From the NCBI GenBank assembly GCA_023405815.1, contig JAEXXM010000011.1, forward strand, positions 1 to 64,000: a DNA stretch of 64,000 nucleotides, read 5' to 3'. Made by a program: the position numbers and the translations under genes. The DNA is from Pseudomonadota bacterium (lineage in GTDB: Bacteria > Pseudomonadota > Alphaproteobacteria > Rhizobiales > Hyphomicrobiaceae). The notes below the pieces were generated by a model. It had not been told where the DNA came from. It saw only the letters and a program-made list of their open reading frames with translations, and did not search any database. Positions 33,536 through 42,701 of the stretch are shown piece by piece (the first letter of the stretch is position 1; each line of letters begins with the position of its first letter).

Positions 33536-34033
33536 TTAGGCCTGGCCCTCGGTCTCGAACATGGTCGAGACGAGCGCCTCGCGGCTCGGTTTACCCGCCC
33601 AGACGACGAACTGGAAGGCCTGATAGTAGCGCTCGCAGCCCTCGAGGGCAGCCTGCAGCATTGCTTCACACTGGCGCGTGGTCGCCACCGAGCCGTTGAG
33701 GAGCAACGCATGACGGAACATGACGAGGCCCTCCGTGGTCCACAAGTCGAAGTGGCCGAGCCAGAGCTGCTCGTTGATCTGCGCGACGAGCTTGTACATT
33801 TCGTTGAGGCGATTCTCCGGCACACGGAAATCGAATGCGCACGCGAGGTGCAGAGCCTCGAGGTCGTCGCGCCAATTTAGCGAGACGTGATAGTCGGTCC
33901 AGGTGCCGGCGATCACGAGCGTCAGCTCGTCGTCGTTGGTGCGGTCGCAAGTCCAGTCGTGGGCTGCAGCCAACCTCTCGATGAGATCGATGGGGTTTGT
34001 CACCCGGCCGTAGCCGACATGTTCAGCCGACAT
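33536..34033 (-). CDS. YbjN-domain protein
   Basis: The protein has 165 residues and the YbjN fold seen in type III secretion chaperone-like and sensory-transduction regulators, with no signal peptide. Supporting segments are NPIDLIERLAAAHDW, DYHVSLNWRDDLEALHLAC and VAQINEQLWLGHFDLWTTEG. In alphaproteobacteria a gene of this family commonly precedes proC. Its function is unknown. The start ATG 34033 is followed by family-like sequence from about residue 12. Confidence 0.9.
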   Translation of the reverse strand: MSAEHVGYGRVTNPIDLIERLAAAHDWTCDRTNDDELTLVIAGTWTDYHVSLNWRDDLEALHLACAFDFRVPENRLNEMYKLVAQINEQLWLGHFDLWTTEGLVMFRHALLLNGSVATTRQCEAMLQAALEGCERYYQAFQFVVWAGKPSREALVSTMFETEGQA

Positions 34034-34214
34034 GCTTCGAGGATCCCTCTATGGTCTCGCGTTCTTCGTTTTTTCGTAGTCGATACAAAGCTACGCGACA
34101 CCACGAGCGACGCACTCAATCAACCCGCGCGACGAAAACAGAGGCAGGTGCGAGTCGCAAGTTCAGGGCGGCATTGTCCACGGTCAAAGTACCGGTGGGC
34201 GAATGAGTTTTCGC

Positions 34215-34481
34215 TCAAGCGGTGCCGCTGCGCGACGCGAGTTGTGCCTCCAGCGCAGCGATGCGGGCCCCCAGCGCCTCATTCTCCGTACGCGCCTTCT
34301 CTGCCATCGCCTTCACCGCCTCGAACTCCTCGCGGCGCACCACATCCATCTCACGCAAGAACTTCTCGCCCTGCGACTTGAAGAGCTGCTCGGCCTCCTT
34401 CCTGAGGCCATCGGCCGCGCCGGCGGCGTCTGTCATCAGCTTGGCAAACTCATCGAGGAAGCGGTTGGTGGTCTGGGTCAT
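34215..34481 (-). CDS. ubiK: UbiK-like accessory factor (BMFP family)
   Basis: This 88-residue protein has a helical N-terminal part (FLDEFAKLMTDAAGAADGL) and a C-terminal coiled coil (EKARTENEALGARIAALEAQ). This is the layout of UbiK, which helps ubiquinone-biosynthesis enzymes in E. coli and has membrane-fusogenic activity. It lies 181 bp upstream of YbjN on the same strand and is divergent from lgt. The call rests on domain layout and length; the role here is inferred. Confidence 0.85.
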   Translation of the reverse strand: MTQTTNRFLDEFAKLMTDAAGAADGLRKEAEQLFKSQGEKFLREMDVVRREEFEAVKAMAEKARTENEALGARIAALEAQLASRSGTA

Positions 34482-34670
34482 GGCCTGGCTCCGTGAGTTG
34501 CTCGATGCAATGCGCGCTCGCTGCGGCTCGGACTATGGGCAACCGGCCTACCCCATTCAAGGGTTCGTCGACCCTTGACAGAGCGTCACGGCGCCGAAAT
34601 CGTGCGGCGCCCGGATCGAGGGTGCATCGAGCCCATAGGAGAGGCCGTTTCGACGGTCCCATCTAGTCCC

Positions 34671-35525
34671 ATGAATCTGCTGACGAGCCTGTGGGTCATT
34701 CCCTTCCCCAACATCGACCCGGTCGCCCTGCATCTCGGGCCGGTGGCCATCAAGTGGTATGGCCTCGCCTATCTCGCTGGCCTCCTGCTCGGATGGCTGT
34801 ACATCCGGCGTCTGCTCAGCGAGCCGCATCTGTGGGCAAAGGACACGCCGCCATTCCCGGCCGCCAAGGTCGACGACCTGCTGCTATATATAACTGCGGG
34901 CGTGGTGCTCGGAGGGCGGCTCGGCTTCGTCATCTTCTATGAGCCGAGCTACTACCTCGCCAATCCGCAGGACATCATCGCGGTGTGGAAGGGCGGCATG
35001 GCTTTCCACGGCGCACTTGTCGGCTGCGCCATTGCCATCTGGGCGTTCGCCTACCGCAACAAAGTGAACCCGTGGAGCACAGGCGACCTCGTCACCGCCG
35101 CGGTGCCCATAGGGTTGTTCTTCGGGCGCATCGCGAACTTCATCAACGGCGAATTATTCGGGCGACCGACAACGATGCCGTGGGGCATGGTGTTCCCCGA
35201 GGCGGCGATCCATTACCCCAGCGTCGAGCCGACGCCGCGGCATCCAAGCCAGCTCTACGAGGCGGCGCTCGAGGGGCTGTTGCTGTTCCTCGTGCTGCGG
35301 CTGATGACGCACTACTTCGGCGCGCTGAAGCGGCCGGGGCTCGTCAGCGGCGCATTCCTCGTCGGGTACGCGCTGGCGCGGTCGACGGCGGAGCTGTTCC
35401 GCGAGCCGCACTTCGCGCACGCCTTCAACGTCGGGCCTCTGACGGCGGGCATCGCCTATTCGATCCCCATGCTGCTGCTCGGTATCCTCGTTCTGCGCTA
35501 CGCGCTGACGCGCGAGGCGAAGTGA
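34671..35525 (+). CDS. lgt: Prolipoprotein diacylglyceryl transferase
   Basis: The 284-residue inner-membrane enzyme moves diacylglycerol from phosphatidylglycerol to the lipobox cysteine of pre-lipoproteins. Seven hydrophobic segments are visible. Family residues are in GGMAFHGALVG (His near position 110), FGRIANFINGELFG and HPSQLYEA. ATG 34671 (MNLLTSLW) is chosen over the longer in-frame start because it directly begins membrane-active sequence. The stop overlaps the next gene by four bases (GTGA). A lipoprotein gene three places downstream is a possible client. Confidence 0.97.
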   Translation: MNLLTSLWVIPFPNIDPVALHLGPVAIKWYGLAYLAGLLLGWLYIRRLLSEPHLWAKDTPPFPAAKVDDLLLYITAGVVLGGRLGFVIFYEPSYYLANPQDIIAVWKGGMAFHGALVGCAIAIWAFAYRNKVNPWSTGDLVTAAVPIGLFFGRIANFINGELFGRPTTMPWGMVFPEAAIHYPSVEPTPRHPSQLYEAALEGLLLFLVLRLMTHYFGALKRPGLVSGAFLVGYALARSTAELFREPHFAHAFNVGPLTAGIAYSIPMLLLGILVLRYALTREAK

Positions 35526-36640
35526 GCGGCGAGACGACGAGGCAAACGCCACTGGCGCTGAAGCTCGCCCAGCGCATCGCCCACGACGGCCCGATCAGCG
35601 TCGCCGACTACATCGATGCGTGCCTGCAGGACCCCGAGCACGGGTACTATCGCCGGCAAGGGGCAATCGGCGCCGCGGCGGACTTCGTCACGGCCCCCGA
35701 GATCAGCCAGGTGTTCGGCGAGATCGTCGGGCTGTGGTGCGCCGTCGTCTGGCAGCAGATGGGTGCGCCGCAGTCGGTGCGCCTCATCGAGCTCGGACCC
35801 GGGCGCGGCACCCTGATGCGCGATGCCCTGCGCGCGGCGCGGCTCGTGCCTCCCTTCCTCGCGGCGCTGAAGGTCGATCTCGTCGAAACGAACTCGGCAC
35901 TGGAGAAGGCGCAGCGCGCGGCGCTCGCTGGTGCGGACGTGCCGATTACGTGGAGCTGCGATCCGGCTCCCGGCTCAGGTGCGGCCATCGTCATCGCCAA
36001 CGAGTTCCTCGACACGTTGCCGGCGGAGCAGTTCATCTTCCGCGCCGACAGTTGGCATCAGAGGTCGGTCGGACTCGATGCATCCGCGGGGCTGGCGTTT
36101 GTCGATGGTCCTCGCGTCGCCGACGCCGCATTGCCCGCTGACCTCCCTATCCCGGCGGAAGGGGACATCTTCGAATCCCGGCGCGATGCCTTCGCTGCGC
36201 TCGCCACCCTGGTCGTTAAGCTCGGGGCGCCCGTCGCCGGGCTGTTCTTCGACTATGGGCACGTTTCTCCGGGATACGGCGACACGTTGCAGGCCGTCAG
36301 CGCGCATCAATATAGAAACCCACTCGAGGCGCCGGGCGAAGCCGACCTCACGGCTCAGGTGGATTTTTCCAGCTTCGCCGACGCGTTGCATGCGCACGGC
36401 CTGGCCTGCGATGGACCGCTGCCACAGGGCGAGTTCCTCGGCCGCCTCGGTGCCGTCGAGCGTGCCTCGCGGCTGATGGCCGCCAATCCGAACCGGGCCG
36501 GGGAGATCGAAGCCGGCATAGCGCGCCTCATCGCCCCGTCCGGCATGGGCGGCCGCTTTCAAGCCGTGGGCATACGAAGCGTTGACCTCGCCCTGCTACC
36601 TGCATTCGGCCCCGTGGACAGAGGGCAAGGCGCATCCTAG
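35522..36640 (+). CDS. SAM-dependent methyltransferase, MidA/NDUFAF7-like
   Basis: The 372-residue protein is related to NDUFAF7, which methylates an arginine of complex I subunit NDUFS2 in mitochondria. Visible motifs are the SAM-binding ELGPGRGTLM and NEFLDTLPAEQF, typical of this family, plus FFDYGHVSPGYGDTLQA. The start is a GTG inside the lgt stop (GTGA), so translation is coupled. The pgeF gene follows after 10 bp. The order lgt - this gene - pgeF is conserved in many alphaproteobacteria. Target protein in bacteria has not been settled. Confidence 0.92.
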   Translation: MSGETTRQTPLALKLAQRIAHDGPISVADYIDACLQDPEHGYYRRQGAIGAAADFVTAPEISQVFGEIVGLWCAVVWQQMGAPQSVRLIELGPGRGTLMRDALRAARLVPPFLAALKVDLVETNSALEKAQRAALAGADVPITWSCDPAPGSGAAIVIANEFLDTLPAEQFIFRADSWHQRSVGLDASAGLAFVDGPRVADAALPADLPIPAEGDIFESRRDAFAALATLVVKLGAPVAGLFFDYGHVSPGYGDTLQAVSAHQYRNPLEAPGEADLTAQVDFSSFADALHAHGLACDGPLPQGEFLGRLGAVERASRLMAANPNRAGEIEAGIARLIAPSGMGGRFQAVGIRSVDLALLPAFGPVDRGQGAS

Positions 36641-36650
36641 GTCTCAAGCC

Positions 36651-37424
36651 ATGCTGCAACCGATAACGGCCTCATCGCTCGCCCGGTCCGCTCGTATCCG
36701 CCACGGGTTCTTCACCCGCGCCGGCGGCGTGTCGGAGGGGCTGTATGCCGGCCTCAACTGCGGTCCGGGCTCAGCGGACCTGCCGGCCAATGTCGCGGAG
36801 AACCGCGCCAGGGTCGCGCGCCACCTCGGGGGGACCCATCCCGATGTCGCGACGCTCTATCAAGTCCACAGCGGGGATGCGGTGGCGATCGATGCCCCCA
36901 TCGCCGCGGATGCCAGACCCAAGGCGGATGCGGTTGTGACGGCCACGCCCGGCCTCGTCATCGGCGTGCTCACCGCGGACTGCGCGCCAGTGCTGTTCGC
37001 GGACCTGGAGGCGGGCGTCGTCGGAGCGGCACATGCCGGCTGGCGCGGGGCAGTCGGGGGCGTGCTCGAGTCCACGGTAACCGAAATGGAGAAATTAGGG
37101 GCGCGGCGAAATCGCATTATCACGGCAATCGGGCCCGCCATTAACCAAGTTTCATATGAGGTCGGTCCAGACTTCGAAGCGGCCCTCGTGGAAAGTTGCG
37201 CGGACAACGCAATGTTTCTTTCGCGCAAAAATCCTCACGAACGGGCGCATTTCGACTTGCCCGCGTTTGTCGAGATGCGCCTCAGGAAGGCCGGCGTAGC
37301 CGAGGTTGAGAGGCAGTCCCTGTGCACCTACGCGAACGAATCGCTCTTCTTCAGCTTTCGGCGCTCGCAGCACCGTTCAGAGGGGGATTACGGCCGTCAA
37401 ATCTCCGCCATTGTCGTGTCCTAA
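36651..37424 (+). CDS. pgeF: Purine nucleoside phosphorylase PgeF (YfiH/LACC1 family)
   Basis: The 257-residue multicopper-oxidase-like or purine-nucleoside-cleaving enzyme has the family segments HGFFTRAGGVSEGLYAGLN, LYQVHSGDAV, LTADCAPVLFAD and HAGWRGAVGGVLE, with the metal-binding His and Cys residues of the active site. In E. coli, YfiH also edits cell-wall precursors by removing wrong amino acids. The ATG 36651 is 10 bp behind the methyltransferase gene, in an operon with lgt. A long hairpin follows the stop. Confidence 0.92.
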   Translation: MLQPITASSLARSARIRHGFFTRAGGVSEGLYAGLNCGPGSADLPANVAENRARVARHLGGTHPDVATLYQVHSGDAVAIDAPIAADARPKADAVVTATPGLVIGVLTADCAPVLFADLEAGVVGAAHAGWRGAVGGVLESTVTEMEKLGARRNRIITAIGPAINQVSYEVGPDFEAALVESCADNAMFLSRKNPHERAHFDLPAFVEMRLRKAGVAEVERQSLCTYANESLFFSFRRSQHRSEGDYGRQISAIVVS

Positions 37425-37440
37425 TTGCACAATCCACAAT

Positions 37441-37480
37441 GGCGTCCTGCGTTTTGTTCGGCGAAATGCGCCAGGACGCC
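37441..37480. terminator. Inverted repeat after pgeF
   Basis: GGCGTCCTG at 37441-37449 is repeated in inverted form at 37472-37480. There is no T run, so it may be a Rho-assisted terminator or an mRNA-end stabiliser at the end of the lgt operon. Confidence 0.5.
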
Positions 37481-37627
37481 AGGACGCTCGGATTCGATCT
37501 GGACGCGGCTTTGATGACTGGTTAGACGATTCTTAGAGAGGTACCGGTCATTAGGGAGAGTAAGGCCGCAGGGTTCGTACGCCGGCCGCCGGAACAAACA
37601 GCGGGTACTCAACGGGGGAGCGTCGCC

Positions 37628-38674
37628 GTGACGACCTTTGATGCTGCTGCGGCTTGGCATAAGACGAAGCCAATGGCATTCGCAGTAATCGCAGGCTTTG
37701 TGGCCTTCGGACTGGCAGGATGCGAAACCGCCAATTCGATCACATCGCTATTCGGCTCGTCGGGTGGTGATGCGCCCACGGCATCGGTCGCGAGTCCGCC
37801 GCCGATGGCTGCGCCGCGTGGTGCACAGTTCGCGGTCGCGCCGGTCATCGGCCCGCCTGAGAACGTCTCCACCGACCTGCGCAATCAGCTCGTCGCCGAT
37901 CTCGAGCGCCAGAACATTCGCGTCGCGAAGTCGCCGGACGAGAAGGCCGAGTACACGCTGCGCGGCTACGTCGTCTCGTCGCTGGAGAAGGGCTCCAAGT
38001 CGAAGGTGTCCTACATCTGGGACGTCACCGACGCGAGCGGCAAGGGCGTGCACCGCGTGAGCGGCGAAGAGACCGCTCCTTCGGGCAAGAGCAAGGACCC
38101 GTGGACGGCCGTGACGCCGAACATCGTGCAGTCCATCGCCACGAAGACCGTCACCTCGGTGGCCGGCTGGATGCCGGGCGCCGCGCCGGCTGTCGCCAGC
38201 GCCACGCAGGGCGGCTATGTGCAGACGGCGGCAGCATCGCCGTCATCGTCCTATGCAGCACCAAAGTCGCCCATGGTCACGGGTAGCGTCGGCCGGGGCG
38301 GCCCGGTGAGGGCATTCGTGCCAACAGTCACCGGGGCACCGGGCGACGGCAGCAGCTCGCTGCGCGCGGCCCTGCAGCGTGAGCTCACCCGCAGCGGCGT
38401 GACGCTTGCCGACACGCAATCGCCCGACTCCTACATCGTCGACGGCAAAGTCGCGATGGGGGCCGGGAAGGACGGCAAGCAGCCGATCACCATCGACTGG
38501 AGCGTGACCGATCCGACGGGCAAGAAGCTCGGAACGGTGTCTCAGAAGAACGAGGTTCCGCAGGGCTCGCTCGACGGCTCGTGGGGCAAGACCGCCGATG
38601 CGGCGGCTGCCGCAGCCGCTCAGGGCATCGTGAAGCTCCTGCCGCAGCCGACGCAGAAGACCAGCTCGAACTGA
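37628..38674 (+). CDS. Outer-membrane or periplasmic lipoprotein with duplicated domain
   Basis: The protein has 348 residues. The lipobox LAGC puts the lipidated Cys at position 32. The mature part has two related halves, about 68-180 and 235-340, each with the pattern of a short strand, a helix and a strand-rich end. Compare NQLVADLERQNIRVAKS with AALQRELTRSGVTLADT, and SYIWDVTDASGKGVHRV with TIDWSVTDPTGKKLGTV. A Ser/Ala/Pro linker joins them. The GTG start follows GGGGGAG. The gene lies between the lgt operon and prs. The role is unknown; surface exposure and two repeats suggest a structural or scaffold job. Confidence 0.82.
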   Translation: MTTFDAAAAWHKTKPMAFAVIAGFVAFGLAGCETANSITSLFGSSGGDAPTASVASPPPMAAPRGAQFAVAPVIGPPENVSTDLRNQLVADLERQNIRVAKSPDEKAEYTLRGYVVSSLEKGSKSKVSYIWDVTDASGKGVHRVSGEETAPSGKSKDPWTAVTPNIVQSIATKTVTSVAGWMPGAAPAVASATQGGYVQTAAASPSSSYAAPKSPMVTGSVGRGGPVRAFVPTVTGAPGDGSSSLRAALQRELTRSGVTLADTQSPDSYIVDGKVAMGAGKDGKQPITIDWSVTDPTGKKLGTVSQKNEVPQGSLDGSWGKTADAAAAAAAQGIVKLLPQPTQKTSSN

Positions 38675-38780
38675 CCGGCATTAAGGCCGGCATTTACCGA
38701 CGCTATTTTGGGGGGCCCCGCCGTTTACAGGCGCGGGCCCTCTTGTTAGAAGCGCGCTCCGAGCGGCTGTGGAGGTGTAC

Positions 38781-39755
38781 ATGCCCTTCGATCCCCGCCC
38801 CGAGGGCCGGGCCACCCCAACGATGAAGATCGTTGCAGGCAACTCAAATCGACCGCTTGCCGAAGCGATCAGCGCGCACCTGAAGCTGCCTCTCACAAAG
38901 GGGCAGGTTAAGCGCTTCGCCGACATGGAGATATTCGTCGAGATCCAGGAGAACGTCCGCGGCCAGGACGTCTTCGTGATCCAGTCGAACTCCTTCCCGG
39001 CCAACGACAACCTGATGGAGCTGCTCATCCTGATCGACGCGTTGAAGCGCGCGTCGGCAGCCCGCATCACCGCCGTGATCCCCTACTACGGATACGCCCG
39101 CCAGGACCGAAAGCCCGGTCCGCGCACGCCGATCACGGCGAAGCTCGTCGCCAACCTCATCGAGCGCGCCGGCGCCGACCGCGTGATGACGCTCGATCTG
39201 CACGCCGGGCAGATCCAGGGCTTCTTCGACATCCCGACCGACAACCTATTCGCAGCACCGGTGATGGTCCGGGACATCCAGGACAAATACAAGGGCAACA
39301 ACCTGATGGTCGTGTCGCCCGACGTCGGCGGCGTGGTGCGCGCGCGCGCGCTGGCGAAACGCATCGAGGCGCCGATCGCCATCTGCGACAAGCGGCGCGA
39401 CCGCCCGGGTGAATCGGAGGTCATGCACGTCATCGGCGATGTCAAAGGCATGCGCTGCATTCTCATCGACGACATCGTCGATTCCGGCGGCACGCTGGTG
39501 AACGCGGCCGAAGCGTTGCTCAAGCACGGCGCCGTCGAGGTGATGGCCTACATCACGCACGGCGTTCTGTCGGGCGGCGCGGTGAGCCGCATCCAAGCCT
39601 CGAAGCTGAAGTCGCTCGTGATCACCGACTCGATCCAGCCGACGGCAGCGGTGCTGGCGGCGAAGAACATCCGCGTGCTCTCCATCGCGCCGCTGATCGG
39701 TGAAGCAATCCTGCGCACGGCGCGTGAGGAAAGCGTCTCGAGCCTCTTTTACTGA
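38781..39755 (+). CDS. prs: Ribose-phosphate pyrophosphokinase
   Basis: The 324-residue enzyme makes PRPP from ribose-5-phosphate and ATP, supplying purine, pyrimidine, His and Trp synthesis. Family elements are GYARQDRKPGPRTPIT, DLHAGQIQGFFDIPTDNLF and the PRPP-binding loop RCILIDDIVDSGGTL. ATG 38781 (MPFDPRP) is supported by GGAGGTG seven bases upstream. The shorter start at 38823 (MKIVAG), which is the usual family N-terminus, has no ribosome-binding site. PRPP is used by the hisG/hisZ and apt gene products in this window. Confidence 0.97.
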   Translation: MPFDPRPEGRATPTMKIVAGNSNRPLAEAISAHLKLPLTKGQVKRFADMEIFVEIQENVRGQDVFVIQSNSFPANDNLMELLILIDALKRASAARITAVIPYYGYARQDRKPGPRTPITAKLVANLIERAGADRVMTLDLHAGQIQGFFDIPTDNLFAAPVMVRDIQDKYKGNNLMVVSPDVGGVVRARALAKRIEAPIAICDKRRDRPGESEVMHVIGDVKGMRCILIDDIVDSGGTLVNAAEALLKHGAVEVMAYITHGVLSGGAVSRIQASKLKSLVITDSIQPTAAVLAAKNIRVLSIAPLIGEAILRTAREESVSSLFY

Positions 39756-39807
39756 GTGAGGTTTGAAGCGTGAGCACTGCGCGCTGCTCCAGTAGCCGAG
39801 CTCCCGC

Positions 39808-42420
39808 TCAGAACTTTAATTTCAACCCTCCCTCGAAGGCGTGCGTCTCCGCCTCTCCCGAGAGCTCGCCCTGGTAGCGGACATCGGCTGACAGCGATTG
39901 AGTCAACGTAGCTTCGAGGGCCGCCGAGATGACCGCGGCATCGCTTCCGACCGATGCGCCGGCAACGGTCCACGGTGTGCCCGAGGCGACGGCAAAGGCG
40001 AGCGTGCTCGTGGGATCGGTGCCATCGAAGAAGTGGCGCCAGGCGACGTCGAGGCTCGGCGTCACCACAGAACCGCCTGCGTTCCAGTTGGCGGTGTAGC
40101 GCAGACCGAGCACGCTGAACGGAGCGTTCTCGGTCGAGCCGGCGCTGGTGAGGTTCGCGTCACCGCCGCCCGTCTCGGTGAAGGAGCCGACGCGCAGCCA
40201 GGAGAAGCCTGCGCCGGCATAGGGCTCGAACGTAGCGCCATAAGCATTCATGACGTAACCCGCCTCGAGCAGGCCCTCGACGCGATGACCACCGTAGTTG
40301 GCCGACGCCGTATAGCGGTCGGTGCCGATGATGGCCGTGCGCGTGGTGTCGATGTCGTAGTCGCCGTAAGCGAGAGCACCGCGAATTCTGATCTGCCCGA
40401 AGGCGCCCGCGCCGGTGCCGGCAATGTGCCAGGCGTCGGCATCGGCGGATGAAGCGCGCGCGTCCACATCGACGTCCGTGCGGGTCCAGCCGGCGGCAAC
40501 GCCGAGGCGGAAGTAGCTCTCGACGGGGATATCCAGGCCGCCGAACACGCCGCGTGCATTCGAGTCGACCGCTGCAGCGTTGCCGTCGCTGTCGATATCA
40601 CCCCGAGCGCCGGCGCCGGAGAGCCACATGTAGGGCGAGGGGGCGACAGGCACGATCTCGGCGTCGCCTGTGCCCTGCTCGAGGGCACCAAGACGGTAGG
40701 TCGGACCTTGCTGCGCGACGCGGGCGAGCTTGTCGCGTCCGACAGGGTCGAATGCGCTGGCCAGACGATAACGAACAGCGGAGGCGAACAGCGAGGGTCC
40801 GGTGCCGATGACGCCCTTCATGCTCGCGTGCACCTCGCCCGACAGCGTGTCGAGACCGAGCAGAATCTCCTCGTTGGTGAGACCCACGAACTGGGACAGG
40901 AACGGCGCCGCGGCACCAAGCGAGATCATGGCACCGGCGACGGCCTCCTGGTTCGGCGTCTCGGCGATGTCGAGGAAGGCCGCGTCGTTGTAGTCCAGGG
41001 TGAGGAAGACGTTGTTGGCGTCGTAGCTCAGAGCCGCGATGAAGAACAGCGGGTTGTAGCCGGAGATGGTCGTGTTGGCGAACGTGCCGGTGACGCCGCC
41101 GGCCGCGGTCAGGATGGTGTACTGCGTCGTGGTGCCGTAGGCGCCCGCCTCGGTGACGACGGCGACGGTGCCGCCAGCCAGCGTTGCGCTGCCCGTGGCG
41201 TTGATCAGGTCGGACTGTCCGGCCGCATTGACCTCGACCTCATAATTCGAGCCGGCAGCGAACACGACAGTGCCATTGACGTTGAGCGTGCCGATGGAGT
41301 TGCCGGGCGCAACCGTGCCGCCTGTACCCACCCCAAGATTGCCGATGGTGCCGGAGCCGCCGAGCACGCCAAAGTCAACGAAAGTAGAAATATTGGCCAT
41401 GGAACCGTTGACGATCAGGGTACCATTGCTGATCTGCATCGTAGCGACGTCGCTCGTCGTCCCCGTCAACGTCCAGCTCCCGGATCCGAGCTTCGTCAAC
41501 TGCTCGAACTCACGAAACTGCTGAGCCGCGCCAAAGGTGCCGAGGTCGAACGAGCTGTCGACGTTGCCGCCGAAGCTCAGCGTGTCCGTATCGGCACCGC
41601 CGAGCACCCGGCCCGTTATGGACGAGCCCGCACGGAGCTGAAAAAGGTCTGCGCCGCCGCTCAGGTCGACGGCCGTCGTGCCGCCGGTGGTGATGGTTCC
41701 CTGGTTAACGATGAAGTCCTGGTTGGTGGAGCCGAAGATGGCCGTGTTGGTGTTGCTCGAAATCGTGCCTTGGTTGGCGATTGCGTTTGCAGCACCGGCA
41801 CCCGAAAGGTTGATGGCGTTCGAACCGGCCGATTGCACGATACCGGTCGCGAGAATGTTCACCAGGTTGCCGCTCGACGAGCCGGTGATGTCGACACCCC
41901 GCGTGCCCGCAGTCAGATCCCCGATCGTTCCACCGATGTTGATCGTGTTGGTACTGCTCGAACCGCTGAGTGCGATTCCCGTGCTTCCCAATGTGGTCGT
42001 GGCGATCGTCGCGCCGGCGTTGACATTGATGGTGTTGTTCGAGCCACCGAAGACGAGGATGCCCGTGTTGTCCGACGTGACCGCGGCCTGGTTGAAAATG
42101 GTAATCGTGCTGGCGCTCGCCGTATCGAAAGCGATGCCTGCGCTAGCACCACCATTCAGCGTCGTTACGAGGATGCCGTTACCGATGTTGACCGTGACGT
42201 TGCTTACGCCGTTGTTGGTCGAGACAGTCGTGTTGCCGGCGCCTGTGCAGTCGATCGAGTCGCTCGACTGGACCGTCGTCTGCGTGCCGCTGCCGGTGAT
42301 CGTGCACGCGGCCTCGGCAGGCGCAGCGAACCAGGGCACAAGGACGATCGCGGCACAAAGCGCCATTGCCCGCTGGCCACCGCACCTCGCGAAGCCGACC
42401 ACAAAACCCCCAAAGCCCAT
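39808..42420 (-). CDS. Type Va autotransporter with beta-helix passenger
   Basis: The protein has 870 residues. The signal peptide (about 1-38) ends near APAEA. The passenger (about 40-550) has Gly/Asn/Thr-rich coil repeats (NTINVNAGATIATT, TNTINIGGTIGDL, ANAIANQGTISSNTN), typical of right-handed beta-helices. The C-terminal 280 residues are the beta-barrel translocator and end in a phenylalanine (GGLKLKF), the outer-membrane assembly signal. The longer in-frame start at 42738 is rejected because GAGGAGG lies ten bases upstream of ATG 42420. No catalytic triad is seen; adhesion is the likely role. It is divergent from an AraC gene and has the shared dyad in its promoter region. Confidence 0.88.
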   Translation of the reverse strand: MGFGGFVVGFARCGGQRAMALCAAIVLVPWFAAPAEAACTITGSGTQTTVQSSDSIDCTGAGNTTVSTNNGVSNVTVNIGNGILVTTLNGGASAGIAFDTASASTITIFNQAAVTSDNTGILVFGGSNNTINVNAGATIATTTLGSTGIALSGSSSTNTINIGGTIGDLTAGTRGVDITGSSSGNLVNILATGIVQSAGSNAINLSGAGAANAIANQGTISSNTNTAIFGSTNQDFIVNQGTITTGGTTAVDLSGGADLFQLRAGSSITGRVLGGADTDTLSFGGNVDSSFDLGTFGAAQQFREFEQLTKLGSGSWTLTGTTSDVATMQISNGTLIVNGSMANISTFVDFGVLGGSGTIGNLGVGTGGTVAPGNSIGTLNVNGTVVFAAGSNYEVEVNAAGQSDLINATGSATLAGGTVAVVTEAGAYGTTTQYTILTAAGGVTGTFANTTISGYNPLFFIAALSYDANNVFLTLDYNDAAFLDIAETPNQEAVAGAMISLGAAAPFLSQFVGLTNEEILLGLDTLSGEVHASMKGVIGTGPSLFASAVRYRLASAFDPVGRDKLARVAQQGPTYRLGALEQGTGDAEIVPVAPSPYMWLSGAGARGDIDSDGNAAAVDSNARGVFGGLDIPVESYFRLGVAAGWTRTDVDVDARASSADADAWHIAGTGAGAFGQIRIRGALAYGDYDIDTTRTAIIGTDRYTASANYGGHRVEGLLEAGYVMNAYGATFEPYAGAGFSWLRVGSFTETGGGDANLTSAGSTENAPFSVLGLRYTANWNAGGSVVTPSLDVAWRHFFDGTDPTSTLAFAVASGTPWTVAGASVGSDAAVISAALEATLTQSLSADVRYQGELSGEAETHAFEGGLKLKF

Positions 42421-42441
42421 GCGCGCCGCCTCCTCGTGCAT

Positions 42442-42459
42442 CTGTTCCGCTGGGAACAG
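42442..42459. promoter_or_regulatory. Shared dyad, copy 6
   Basis: On the plus strand it reads CTGTTCC-GCTG-GGAACAG, then CG. Both arms are identical to those of the perfect copy at 2296. It lies 21-39 bp upstream of the autotransporter start on the minus strand and about 250 bp upstream of the AraC gene on the plus strand, so it could serve either. Confidence 0.6.
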
Positions 42460-42701
42460 CGATTCCCGGCGGTGGCCAGACACTAGGCAGGAGCCGCCCC
42501 ATGGGTCGTGGACTGGCACGCACAGTGGTGTGTCGCCTAACGCACGCGAGCTTGTCCGCGGCACCTGTTGGGGGCCTGCAACAGTCGTATGGACAGGCGC
42601 GAAACAGCGGGTGACCTCAGGCGAAATCCGGACTGACAGCGTATTGAATCCCGTTCGTCTCTGCCTGAGGATAGTGGGATAGAAGGCGGAGTTTTCTCGG
42701 C

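Noticed and set aside
40708..42486. Long plus-strand open frame of 592 codons
   Set aside because: It lies antisense to the autotransporter, with Arg/Ala/Val-rich composition and no family features. It is a shadow of a high-GC gene.
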